From: Myxococcales bacterium
GTDB taxonomy: Bacteria > Myxococcota_A > Polyangia > Polyangiales > SLQV01
Length of the DNA stretch: 32,385 bases
Assembly (NCBI GenBank): GCA_007131285.1
Contig: SLQV01000216.1
Location: 1-32,385 of the forward strand
Reading direction: 5' to 3'
In this document: piece after piece, positions 1-9,114 of the stretch
Layout of the letters: the number at the start of each line of letters is the position of its first letter
Position numbering within the stretch: the stretch's first letter is position 1
Notes under the pieces: model-generated
What the model was told of the DNA's origin: nothing
Seen by the model: only the letters and a program-made list of their open reading frames with translations
The model's database searches: none
Position numbers and translations under genes: made by a program

Positions 1-3000
1 CGGTGAGCACCCGGCCGAGCAGGTCGTACGTGTGCGTCATCACGCGGCCGGTCGGGTCGCGGCGCTCGAGCTCATCGCCGGCGGTGTTGTAGGCAAAGCT
101 CCAGCTGCCCGCATTGGGGTCCTGAAGCGCAATGCGGTTGCCTAGTCCATCGTAGGTGTAGGTGCGTGCGTGACCTTTGAAGTCAACTACGCCCGTCAAG
201 CGGTCTAGCGCGTCGTAGCTGTAGGCGGCGGTCGCATCGCCAGGCTCCGTCACGCGCACGAGGCGCCCGAGCCCGTCGTGCCGGCGCGCCATGGCGCGGC
301 CGTTTTCGTCAACGCTTTCTACCGCAAAGGGCACGTAGCGCGTCGAGCGCGTCGCCCCGTCGGGCTCGACCTCCGCGACCACGCGCGCGAGTGCGTCGTA
401 GCGCTGGCGCACGCCCGGCGCCTCTGCGCTTGGCATGACAAAGTCGGCGCTGCCCAGATACGACTCATGCAGCACCAGCTCAGGCAGGCCCCGGGCACCG
501 AAAGCCGTGCGACCACTCGCTTGCCAGCGCTCGCCGGGGCGACCTGTCCACGTGCCAAGCTCGCGGCCGCTGCCGTCGAAATACGCGTACGTGACATCGA
601 CAAGCGTCTCGCCGCTCTGCACCCGCGACTCAGCGCGAATAAACGACGTCGGTGCCGACAAACTGTACGTGTAGCTGCTCGTTGGCAGCGCCGCCGAATC
701 ACCCGGCGCAACCTCGGCCACCAAACGCCCAAGGCCGTCATAGGCATAGCGCGTCTCGCCACCGAAGGGCTCACGTACCAAGCTGAGCACACCGAAGGCG
801 GCGTCCCACTCAGCTTGCCAGGTCAAGAACCGGTCGCCGGAGACCTGGCGGCGCACCTCACGCACAAAGGCGCGGTGCGTCTCGTCATAGGTCAGCGTGC
901 TGTGCGAGCCGCGCGCATCGATGCTTTCGATCACGAGGCCGTCGGCGTTGCGGCGCAAGCGCTGCACATCCGCCCAACTGTCACCGCTGACCCACGTGCG
1001 CACGCGGGTGAGCTCGCCCCGTGTCACCTCACCCAGGGGCAAGCCCTCAAAGGGCGCGCCGTCGTAATGGTGCTCGCTTTCGCTCAGTCGTGTGCTGCCG
1101 TCGTAGGTCGCCTCACGCACCAGGCTGCGCAACATCCAGGCATCTGTGTTGATGGCGAAGGTACGGACAACGCGGCGCTCGTCGCCCTGCGTCACATCGC
1201 GCCCGGAGACAATGCCGTCGTGCACCTCTTCAACGGTGTTGCCAAAGTCATCGCGGCTGAAGGTGCTACGCGTTACGACAGGGGTTGCCTGCCCTTCAAA
1301 CACCTGTCGCTCGGTCTCGGCGAGATAAGCGAAGCGTACGCCTGCACTGTCGATTCGCTGGATGGCGTAGATGTTGTCAACGGTGTCGAAACGCAGGCCC
1401 GCTTCGTCTTGCCGCGACTCGCGCACCACCTGACCGCTCAGCGCTTCGTCAATGAAGCCGACATCGTAGCGCGTGCGCGTGACGAGCGTAGGTTGCGCGC
1501 CTTCGCTGACGCCGATGGCCGTGCCTATATCGCGCTTCACGCGCGTCTCGAAACCGCGAAACGTACGGGTCTGCGGGTCGAAATAGGCGCCGAAATAACC
1601 CAGTTCGGTGCGCAGGCTCGGGCCGTGACCCGTGCTCACCTCGATGCCCGCGAGCGACAAGCGCCCCTGAGCCGCGCGGTAGCGCCATGGCTCGCCCGCC
1701 GCCCGCGCCTGGGCGCGCAGCGCACCGATGCCCGCGTGACTCAGCGTTGTTTCCGCGCCAAGCCCATTGTCGATGCGCGTCATCAGGCCCGGTGTGCCAT
1801 CTGGCAGCACATCCAGATAGCGCCAGGGCACGTCACTTGACGGCGTATGCCACACGATATCCGTGGTGCCGTTGCCGTTCATGTCCGCCAGGCGGACGGT
1901 GGTGTCGACAGCGCGACTCGGCACATCGCTCAGCGTCCAGCCAGGCTCAAGGCTGCGCCCGACAACATTGCGCCAAATGCGCACTTCGGATGCGCCGAGG
2001 TAAACGACATCTGCGAGCCCATCGCCGGTTAGGTCTGAAAGCCGGATCCACGGAAGCTCGCTCGTCTCAAGCAAAGGAGCGCCCGTGACCTCAACAGCGT
2101 CGCCGAAGTTACCAAACCCGTACGACGGAAAATACCGTATCGCACCAGACCGCAGCGTGACGAGGTCCTCGAGCCCGTCACCGTTCATATCCGCGAGCTG
2201 CAGGCCGGCGTCGTCTGGCCCCGTAGAAAAGGTGAGCACCTCGTTGTCGACAAGCTTGCCGGTGTTGCGGGCCACCGTCTCGAATCCTGCTTCTGTGCGC
2301 AGGTAGGCACGCACTTCACCGCTGCTCGGCTCAATGCGCAGCACGTCTGTGCGGCCATCGAGGTCGAGGTCTACGAGGCGCACATCGGGGCTTGAGAGCG
2401 CAAAAGGCAGATTGCCCGTCAGCGTTTGACTCTCGCCAAACCCAACGGGGGGCGCATCTGTGCCCTGGGAGAGTGCTGCCGGGTAATAACGCAGGTCATC
2501 GGCGCCCGTGCCAAGCCGGGCGAGCACGTCGGCGGCACCGTCTCCGTTCATGTCGGCGAGCGTAACGTTCGCGCTCGAGAGCCAAACGCTCGGGCTCTGC
2601 GCCAGCGTTGTGCGCGCCGCAAAGCGCATGCCATCCAGGTTTTCGTACCAAGAGTAGGCACCGCCATCGAGCGCTGGGTCCATCACCAGCAAATCAGGCA
2701 AACCGTCGCCATTGACGTCGTTGAGCTCTGTGTGGCTAGACGGCCCCCGCGACGGCCCATCCACCATGCGCACAAGCGATTCGCTGTCTGTGCGTAGCGA
2801 TGCATACGAAAAACGCATCGGCGGTAGCTGCGTGCCGTCGCGCCCCGCCACGCCGACGTCGACCAAGCGTGAGAGTCCGTCCGCAAGCTCGTAGCCCAGT
2901 GCGTAGCGACGCAGCACGGTGCCACCGTGGCTGACCTCGATGGCCGCGAGACGCTGGCTTGTGACAAGGGGGAAGCCAGGCTTGTAGTCCGTGAGCACAT

Positions 3001-3721
3001 CTGTGCGCGGCTCCCAAACGAAGGCCACCTCGTTGCGCGCTTCAGCCCCAAGGTCGTTGTAGACAGCTCGCTCTAGATAGAGCTGCCCGTCGTGATCGAC
3101 GTAACGGTAATGCACCGCGTGCCCGCGGACGTTGCGCGCCTCGCAGAGCTGCCAGGCAAACGCTTTGCCGTCGCGCGCGAGCGTGCAGCCCTCTCCACCA
3201 AAACGCAGCGACCCCCCGTCGGGCGTTTCAAACACGAAGCCGTCTGCCGTTGCCGTGCCCCGCACGAAAGCGCCCTCAATGCGTGGCCGTAGCGTGCCGT
3301 CCGCCAGTCGCACGAGCGGGTTACGTGTACCCTGCGCGTCGCCATAGAGCAGGAGCTCGTCAGCGTCCGTGTAGGTGGGCAGCCCGCGATGGGTCGCCCG
3401 CTGCACGCGAGGCATGGACAGCGCCCACCCCATGCCCACCGGGCCGTGCCCACCGCCGTCGCTGTAGGTAAGCCGCACTTGCGGCTCGAGCTCACCGATG
3501 CCCGGTGGCATGACGATATCAATGCCGTAGCTCGCGGCACCGCTGTTGCCTGGTGCCTCGAAGGCATCGCCGATGCCCGCAACGCTCCCCGGCTTGCCCG
3601 GCAGCTTCAACACCTCGGGACGCACACCCGAGCGGTCGGCTTGGGCTCGGGCGACGCCGAGGCACATCAACGCCACCATCCAAGACGCGAGCCCCAATGC
3701 GACCAGGGTGCGCGCGCCCAT
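1..3721 (-). CDS. Secreted SpvB/FG-GAP/RHS-repeat protein, Tc-toxin TcB/TcC-like (3' end outside window)
   Basis: The minus-strand frame stays open from an ATG at 3721 to the left edge, about 1240 codons, so the C-terminus is missing. Residues 1-27 form a signal peptide ending near VARAQA. An SpvB-type N-terminal domain follows (GKPGSVAGIGDAF, LTYSDGGGHGPVGMGW). Six FG-GAP/VCBS calcium-loop motifs come next, including DVNGDGLPDLL, DMNGDGAADVL, DMNGDGLEDLV and DMNGNGTTDIV. A TcdB-middle-like part (DNGLGAETTLSH, then GYFGAYFDP and FRGFE) leads into RHS/YD repeats (YDGLGRLV, YDALARVV, YDALDRLTGV, YDGLGNRIAL, YDLLGRVLT). In known Tc toxins this architecture makes the TcB-TcC cocoon that encloses a C-terminal toxin. 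The ATG overlaps the TGA of the upstream TcA-like gene by one base, which suggests translational coupling. The toxin tip, if there is one, lies outside the window. A plain SpvB/RHS surface protein is the main alternative. Confidence 0.9.
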   Translation of the reverse strand, partial: MGARTLVALGLASWMVALMCLGVARAQADRSGVRPEVLKLPGKPGSVAGIGDAFEAPGNSGAASYGIDIVMPPGIGELEPQVRLTYSDGGGHGPVGMGWALSMPRVQRATHRGLPTYTDADELLLYGDAQGTRNPLVRLADGTLRPRIEGAFVRGTATADGFVFETPDGGSLRFGGEGCTLARDGKAFAWQLCEARNVRGHAVHYRYVDHDGQLYLERAVYNDLGAEARNEVAFVWEPRTDVLTDYKPGFPLVTSQRLAAIEVSHGGTVLRRYALGYELADGLSRLVDVGVAGRDGTQLPPMRFSYASLRTDSESLVRMVDGPSRGPSSHTELNDVNGDGLPDLLVMDPALDGGAYSWYENLDGMRFAARTTLAQSPSVWLSSANVTLADMNGDGAADVLARLGTGADDLRYYPAALSQGTDAPPVGFGESQTLTGNLPFALSSPDVRLVDLDLDGRTDVLRIEPSSGEVRAYLRTEAGFETVARNTGKLVDNEVLTFSTGPDDAGLQLADMNGDGLEDLVTLRSGAIRYFPSYGFGNFGDAVEVTGAPLLETSELPWIRLSDLTGDGLADVVYLGASEVRIWRNVVGRSLEPGWTLSDVPSRAVDTTVRLADMNGNGTTDIVWHTPSSDVPWRYLDVLPDGTPGLMTRIDNGLGAETTLSHAGIGALRAQARAAGEPWRYRAAQGRLSLAGIEVSTGHGPSLRTELGYFGAYFDPQTRTFRGFETRVKRDIGTAIGVSEGAQPTLVTRTRYDVGFIDEALSGQVVRESRQDEAGLRFDTVDNIYAIQRIDSAGVRFAYLAETERQVFEGQATPVVTRSTFSRDDFGNTVEEVHDGIVSGRDVTQGDERRVVRTFAINTDAWMLRSLVREATYDGSTRLSESEHHYDGAPFEGLPLGEVTRGELTRVRTWVSGDSWADVQRLRRNADGLVIESIDARGSHSTLTYDETHRAFVREVRRQVSGDRFLTWQAEWDAAFGVLSLVREPFGGETRYAYDGLGRLVAEVAPGDSAALPTSSYTYSLSAPTSFIRAESRVQSGETLVDVTYAYFDGSGRELGTWTGRPGERWQASGRTAFGARGLPELVLHESYLGSADFVMPSAEAPGVRQRYDALARVVAEVEPDGATRSTRYVPFAVESVDENGRAMARRHDGLGRLVRVTEPGDATAAYSYDALDRLTGVVDFKGHARTYTYDGLGNRIALQDPNAGSWSFAYNTAGDELERRDPTGRVMTHTYDLLGRVLT

Positions 3722-6700
3722 CAGAATGCCGAACAAAACGGGGTGTAGTTGAGCGCTGCATTCCCTAGTGAAATGCCTCTGTGCCTCACCATCAGCACAA
3801 TATCCTCGATCTTTGCCACATCGAGATCAGCGTTTTGAGGCTCAATGTTGCCGGGCGGTATTGACACCGTCCACGCGGTGTTGGCCATGGCGCGTCCAAA
3901 GAGCTGAGAATCATACGCCTCGGAACGGTAGTCGTTGACGCCGACATCCAGCACCGCGCCAGCGGGCGGCAGCGTGTAGTCCCGCACGTTGTCGCCTTCG
4001 CCGTTGCCAAACGCGTCGCATGTGCGCAACGTGCTCGCACCCGCTTGCCCAAGGCGTATCGCTGCTTGGTTGTCCCCCAAGCCATCGCCGATGAACTTGA
4101 CGCGGACGCCTTCGATAACGTTGTTGCAGAGATCCGCACTCAGCACGCCGTTGCCATCCTGCAGCGTGGTCGCAAACCGCAAGGTCGTCTCTCCGCGCGG
4201 ACCTACATTGCCCGGTGCTAGAAGCGCACGCCTGAAGCGTTCTGCCGGTGTGTATACTTGACCGGTCTCTTGGTCGACAAGCTCGCTGCCCACGACAAGC
4301 AGGTCATCACGCACCGAAAGCTCGAGCTCTCGCGTCGCAGGCGTTCCGTAGGCACCGCTAAAGTCAAGAAACAGCCCACGTAAACAATCAACGAAGCGCT
4401 TGATGTCGCTGGCGCGCTGTGCGGGTATCAATCGAGCACTGATCTCGGGCAGTGGCGTGTTGGTCTCAAACTCAAATGCCTTGGCGGCCAGATAAATGCC
4501 CCGGAGCGCGCGCTCGCGGGACCGCATCGCTTGAGCAATCGCGCGGTCCCTAACCGCGCGCACCGTGCCGTCATTCAAGTTGCCACTTGCAAGCCGCGCT
4601 TGCCAGAACTCCAGGTCTGCAAGACGCGCGCTGGCCTGCTCGACCAGCGAGTTGCGCTCAATCATGGCGGTCAGAATGGCCTCCGTCGCCTGGTAAAACT
4701 CCATCTGACGCGTCTCGACCTGCGCCACGAGTGTCACCAGACGCGCATCGTCGTTCACCAGCTCGATGACGTTGTCTAGTCCCCGAAGCTGCTCTTCCTT
4801 ATTCTGTTCCGCACGGAGCCTCACGAGGCGCGACTTCTGCGCCGTTTTGTCCTGATGGATCGATGCCACCTCGGAGACCAAATCAGTGCTTAGCGCGATG
4901 CCCGTAAGTATTAAGGGAGGGTTAAGGGTTAGGATGCCGCCAGCTATCTTCGCTGCGCCGAATATATTGTTGCCAATGGTCTTGAACCAGCGCTTTCGGT
5001 CGCGTGCCTTTTCTTCTTTGTGCGTCTCCGAGTAGATGATCTCGTTTGCCTCGGCGACCACATCGCGCTGGAGTCCGCGAAGCTCAGCCACTTGAACGGC
5101 ACGCGCTTTTTCGATCGCGATCTCTCGTTCGGTCGCTTCGATGGCAGCAGCCGCTCGACCCATCCCACGAAAGGCTTCCGATACCCGGCTGCTCGCTACG
5201 GCGACCGCACCTGACGCCTGACCGCAGCGTTCGATGTCGGGTTCGGAGGCACTGCCTGGCGATGCGCCGCAGAGTTCAATGAGGCGTTCGTTGGCGATGC
5301 GCGTTGTTTGCTCTAGACGCTCCCTCAGAGTTTCCGTATTGTCGTCAAGCTTTTCGATAAACTCCCGGGCCAAGGCCTCGTCGGCCAGCGCCGGATTGAG
5401 GTCGGCTTCCTCACGCTTGTTTAAGACCTGAAGAAAGTTGGTTGCGTTTCGCGGACTTTCATCGCGCGCATCGTAGAGAAACTCAACGTAGTCTTCGGGA
5501 AAACCGAGGACGTCGACATCGGTGCGCAGCCGACGATTAGCTTCGGAATGCCGCGTGAGTACGACCTGTGCTTCGGCAAGCTCGGCCAAAGCCGGTGCAC
5601 TTCTGAAACCAACAAGGGTCGCGAGCGCCACATGATGCACAAGGGAGGCACGCAATGCGGCGTCAGCCTCCTGCGCGAGCGCGCGCTTGTCACTCTCCGC
5701 GTGTCGCAACGCCAGGTTCTGCAGCTCCAGTCGTGCCGCCTCAAGCTGCGCCATCACCCGAGCAAGGCGACGCAGAGCCAGGTACTCGTTGTCGTTCGAG
5801 CCGCGCAGCGCATCAAGCACTGCAGGTCGCAAGACGTGGGCAAGCGCGCCGAACCCTACGTCCCGCGCGCGGCTGAGCCGGCTTCGCATGACGCTTGAGG
5901 GCGGCGCGTCACCCATGGTGCTCCCGCGAAACGGCGCTCTAAACGCATCCACGAGCGCCTCATTCATCGTCACAGCCTCCGCGCTGAGCGACCGGGCCAC
6001 GAGTTCAGCCACCCCATTGGCAGCTTCTTCACGCTGCGCGGCGGTGGCCACCGCTGGCGCTTGCGGCGTTGGCACAGTGATCTCTGCGATCTCAGGAAGC
6101 GTTGCGTAGACCGCTGCGGCAAACAAGCTGGTGCCGCAGTCCCGACGACGCGGATGTGCGCACACCGCTTGCGTTGCGTGGGCGACCGGCGCGCGCAGTT
6201 CAGCATCGCACACTTCAGCAAGGGCCCTAAACTCCCGCTCTCCCGCATTCGTCACGTTGGTCGAGACAACCGCCGATGAGCCGACTTCTGGTGCCGGGAG
6301 ATTGCTCGCAACGGCGTGACCACAGGCCAAGGTGCGCGCAAGGTTGAGCGGCTGCGAAAGGCACGGCACGGCGCCAGGCGAGACATCGACCGCGTAGGCC
6401 AGACAGGCAGCGCTGAGCGCTTGCCGGGCCGAGGCCAGGGTGGGCGGCGCGGGAGGTGGGACGACGAGCGGCGGTGTGCTTGGCCCAAGATCGTCAACCT
6501 CACCCTCGCGGAGAACACTGGGGTTGAGCCGCAACGTGCCAGAGACGGTGACCGGTTCCGGGAAGAGGCCTTGCCAGACTTCCTCGAAGGTGCCTGACCA
6601 GCCACCGAACTCGCCAAGGACCAAGGAGACGGAAATGGTGCGGTAAAGCGCGCGATCGATCGTAGCTTGAGCCTCGCCAAGGTCTCTAGGCTCAAGCTTT

Positions 6701-7479
6701 GTCGTGAAGGAAGCGCTGTAGCCTTGGCTATTCTCCGCGCTAAGGGTGACACGAATATCGTCGCCCGCTTGACTGTGGAGTGTTGGCGAAGAGGCAGCGT
6801 AGATGCGCAAGCCCAACTGATTGTCCGCTAGCGGCTGTAGCCACGCGCGAATGGGCACTGCCCCTAAAGCCAGCGGCGTATCGTAACGCATCTCGCCCTC
6901 GACCGCGCCGGCTTGAAGTTTGCGGTAAAGAACGTGTACGTGGGCTTCGCCCGCGCTTGAGTAAATGGTGACGGTGGCCGTCTCGGCATCGAGTCTTTCA
7001 GGCACGCCGACGAGCGCAAGCTCAATGGCATCTGGCCCGTCAATCTCTCTGGGGCGCGTATCGACGCGAAGCCAAGGCTCGGAGGATTCGGCTCGATAGC
7101 GCAGGGCCCGCGAAGGTGTGAGCAGCACCGTTTGCGTATCACTGCCGGGACCGAAGACGACTTGGGTTTCGCTCAGGCTCAGCGTGGCCGCTGCTTCGGT
7201 GGTTGGCAGGGCATCACGGTGGGTGCCACCCTCAAGGGTGCAAGCGCCACGGCTGTTGCAGCTAAGCCCATCGGCGCAGGGCGCCTCCACCGAGCAGGCC
7301 TGAAAGCACCGCCCGAGATCACAATACATGCCGGGCGCGCAGTCCGCCGACAACTCGCAGATGGCTCGGTCGGCGTTATCGCCAAGGGCAGCCGGCGCGC
7401 CCGCACCGTTCGAGCCGCAGGCCTGCATCCATGCAGCGCCGGCACTCAACAGCACTGCGTTAAATTTGGAGAGTTGCAT
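3721..7479 (-). CDS. TcA-like lipoprotein: cysteine-rich and Ig-like N-terminus, long helical body, Tc-type TcB-binding C-terminus
   Basis: The product has 1252 residues. ATG 7479 is preferred to ATG 7485 because AAGG lies 8 nt upstream of it. A signal peptide ends in a lipobox-like MQAC (Cys21), which is not canonical. Residues 41-80 are cysteine-rich (CELSADCAPGMYC type). Residues 105-190 look like a BACON/Ig-like beta domain. Residues 480-1000 are mostly charged helix and coiled coil, interrupted by a hydrophobic stretch at 836-868 (IFGAAKIAGGILTLNPPLIL) that could be a channel or membrane segment. The end resembles the C-terminus of Tc-toxin A subunits: RELELSV near 1050, a beta segment EGVRVKFIGDGLGD near 1123, LFGRAMANTAWTVSIP near 1193 and KIEDIVLMVRHRG near 1223, compared with RELEITK, FEGAGAISSW and TISDVILHLRYT in TcA. 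Canonical TcA has about 2500 residues, so this is roughly half size. The TcB-like gene follows directly, which supports the call. The N-terminal part is unlike known TcA. Confidence 0.75.
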   Translation of the reverse strand: MQLSKFNAVLLSAGAAWMQACGSNGAGAPAALGDNADRAICELSADCAPGMYCDLGRCFQACSVEAPCADGLSCNSRGACTLEGGTHRDALPTTEAAATLSLSETQVVFGPGSDTQTVLLTPSRALRYRAESSEPWLRVDTRPREIDGPDAIELALVGVPERLDAETATVTIYSSAGEAHVHVLYRKLQAGAVEGEMRYDTPLALGAVPIRAWLQPLADNQLGLRIYAASSPTLHSQAGDDIRVTLSAENSQGYSASFTTKLEPRDLGEAQATIDRALYRTISVSLVLGEFGGWSGTFEEVWQGLFPEPVTVSGTLRLNPSVLREGEVDDLGPSTPPLVVPPPAPPTLASARQALSAACLAYAVDVSPGAVPCLSQPLNLARTLACGHAVASNLPAPEVGSSAVVSTNVTNAGEREFRALAEVCDAELRAPVAHATQAVCAHPRRRDCGTSLFAAAVYATLPEIAEITVPTPQAPAVATAAQREEAANGVAELVARSLSAEAVTMNEALVDAFRAPFRGSTMGDAPPSSVMRSRLSRARDVGFGALAHVLRPAVLDALRGSNDNEYLALRRLARVMAQLEAARLELQNLALRHAESDKRALAQEADAALRASLVHHVALATLVGFRSAPALAELAEAQVVLTRHSEANRRLRTDVDVLGFPEDYVEFLYDARDESPRNATNFLQVLNKREEADLNPALADEALAREFIEKLDDNTETLRERLEQTTRIANERLIELCGASPGSASEPDIERCGQASGAVAVASSRVSEAFRGMGRAAAAIEATEREIAIEKARAVQVAELRGLQRDVVAEANEIIYSETHKEEKARDRKRWFKTIGNNIFGAAKIAGGILTLNPPLILTGIALSTDLVSEVASIHQDKTAQKSRLVRLRAEQNKEEQLRGLDNVIELVNDDARLVTLVAQVETRQMEFYQATEAILTAMIERNSLVEQASARLADLEFWQARLASGNLNDGTVRAVRDRAIAQAMRSRERALRGIYLAAKAFEFETNTPLPEISARLIPAQRASDIKRFVDCLRGLFLDFSGAYGTPATRELELSVRDDLLVVGSELVDQETGQVYTPAERFRRALLAPGNVGPRGETTLRFATTLQDGNGVLSADLCNNVIEGVRVKFIGDGLGDNQAAIRLGQAGASTLRTCDAFGNGEGDNVRDYTLPPAGAVLDVGVNDYRSEAYDSQLFGRAMANTAWTVSIPPGNIEPQNADLDVAKIEDIVLMVRHRGISLGNAALNYTPFCSAF

Positions 7480-7528
7480 TAACATGACCTTCGCGCCCCT
7501 AAGTCAGAGTGAGTCGCAAACCGAACTT

Positions 7529-9106
7529 TCAGTCCAAGGGCGGGAGCACCTCAACGCCGTAAGCGGCTTCGCCCGTCTCGCCATTGCCGAGTTCCCCATA
7601 ACTGTTCTGGCCCCAGCAGAGCACGCGGCCGTCCTGCATGCGCGTGCAGGTGTGGCGCCCACCCGCGCTGATTTCGACGATGCCGCCCTGCGGCATCGCG
7701 GTGCTGGGGTTGAGAAACGCGACGGGCAGCGTAGTCTCCGCAGCACGGCTGTCCGGCAAAGCACTCACGCTCCCTAGCTGACCATAGCCATTCCAGCCCC
7801 AGCAATAAGCGAAGCCCTCGCCGTCCAGGGCGCACATATGTGAATCAACGCCTGATATCTGCGTGATGTTATTCAGAACGTCCCGTCCAGTCGGGTCAAG
7901 CACGCGTTCCGGGGCTGCCCGGATATTCTCATGGCCACTCCCGAAGGGCGCAGCGCCCCAGCAGGCAACAAAGCCATCTTGTACAAGCGCACATCCAGAC
8001 TGGACCAGTGACTGTATCTGCAGCGTGGGCTGAGTCCACTCGGCGTAGTCACCGACACTGCGCACGCGCGTCGGCCGTGCGCTCGCCGGACCTAATCCAT
8101 CCCCGTCACCGCGTGCGCCACGCGAGTCCCTTCCGGCGCACACAATACCTAGCGTTCGTTCAACGCATGTCGCGTCGACACCTCCGCTTACCGAGACTCC
8201 CTCGGTAAGCATCGGTGTCGAGGCTCCAATGCCCACCATGGGAACGGGTGTCGACACAATCTCGAACTCAACGACGCCGTTCCCAAGTCGACCATTGAGA
8301 TTCCGTCCCCAACAGTAGACGCGCCCCGAGCGGACCACCGCGCAACTATGATACCAACCGCTGCTAATGTGGACCACGTCGGAGAGTGCGGGCCCGGCAA
8401 AGAAGCCTTCTGAGGGGGCACGCACCAGCCCCGCAAAGCCACGAGGAAGGGTGGTGCCATCGCCTAGCTGCCCGTTATAGTTTGCGCCCCAGCAGTAGAC
8501 CTCGCCGTCATCCGTCAGCGCGCACGCATGGTGGAGGCCTCGGGCCACGGATGTGACGCCCTGCAAGCGCGTGCTTGCCGAGGTGCGTACGTACGTCGGT
8601 CGCCGCGCGAAATCCGGCGTGATTTCAGCCGGCGGAAACACACTGGTGTTTCCGTCAGTGGGGAGAGACTCAGCTTCGACGCTTCCCCCACTTCCGTCGC
8701 CGATTTGGCCGTTGTAATTGAGGCCCCAGCACGCTGCATGACCACTGCCGAGCGCCGCACAACTACCAAAAACACCAAGGGAAAGCTGGACGGGGTCATT
8801 GCAGACACCTTCCTCGCAGGTCCAGTTGCATACCCGACCACAGCCGCCACAGTGGGCACGGTCGGTGCTAAGGTCCACCTCACACCCATTGTCGCGGTCA
8901 CCGTCGCAATCGGCGAAACCATCGGAACATTCAAGGGCGCTCACCGGTGGATCTGCGGCAGGTGGCGTGGAGACTTCGGCGGATGTTTCCTCTGCATCGG
9001 CCTCTATCTGCTCCTCCGTCGCGCCACACGCCGCAAAGGAAATCAGCAGCAGTAGCCGCGAGCAGGCAAGGCAAAAAAGCCCTAGTTTAAACGGTCGTTC
9101 CAACAT
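7529..9106 (-). CDS. RCC1-repeat beta-propeller lipoprotein
   Basis: The product has 525 residues. ATG 9106 is chosen over an upstream in-frame start at 9175 because GGAG lies a few bases before it and the protein then begins with a proper lipoprotein signal (LLLLISFAAC). After a short acidic linker comes a cysteine-rich motif (DCDGDRDNGCEVDL, then HCGGCGRVC) typical of myxobacterial surface proteins. Seven RCC1 blades follow, each ending in a motif such as CWGLNYNGQIGDG, CWGANYNGQLGDG, CWGRNLNGRLGNG, CWGWNGYGQLGS or CWGQNSYGELGNG; two of the seven are degenerate. RCC1 propellers bind proteins, and nothing here suggests an enzyme. The gene lies about 50 bp upstream of the TcA-like gene on the same strand, so it is probably the first gene of that unit and could be a surface receptor or accessory protein for it. 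The family is clear; the role is inferred. Confidence 0.9.
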   Translation of the reverse strand: MLERPFKLGLFCLACSRLLLLISFAACGATEEQIEADAEETSAEVSTPPAADPPVSALECSDGFADCDGDRDNGCEVDLSTDRAHCGGCGRVCNWTCEEGVCNDPVQLSLGVFGSCAALGSGHAACWGLNYNGQIGDGSGGSVEAESLPTDGNTSVFPPAEITPDFARRPTYVRTSASTRLQGVTSVARGLHHACALTDDGEVYCWGANYNGQLGDGTTLPRGFAGLVRAPSEGFFAGPALSDVVHISSGWYHSCAVVRSGRVYCWGRNLNGRLGNGVVEFEIVSTPVPMVGIGASTPMLTEGVSVSGGVDATCVERTLGIVCAGRDSRGARGDGDGLGPASARPTRVRSVGDYAEWTQPTLQIQSLVQSGCALVQDGFVACWGAAPFGSGHENIRAAPERVLDPTGRDVLNNITQISGVDSHMCALDGEGFAYCWGWNGYGQLGSVSALPDSRAAETTLPVAFLNPSTAMPQGGIVEISAGGRHTCTRMQDGRVLCWGQNSYGELGNGETGEAAYGVEVLPPLD

Positions 9107-9110
9107 ACTT

Positions 9111-9114
9111 CTCC
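9111..9114 (-). promoter_or_regulatory. Ribosome binding site fixing the RCC1 lipoprotein start
   Basis: On the minus strand GGAG is followed by AAGT and then ATG (9106). The upstream in-frame alternative at 9175 lacks such a site and would bury the lipoprotein signal behind 23 extra residues. Confidence 0.6.

Noticed and set aside
278-1840. Long open frame (520 codons) on the plus strand
   Set aside because: It lies exactly opposite the RHS/FG-GAP gene, whose motifs are unmistakable. It has no domain and is an artefact of GC-rich codon use.
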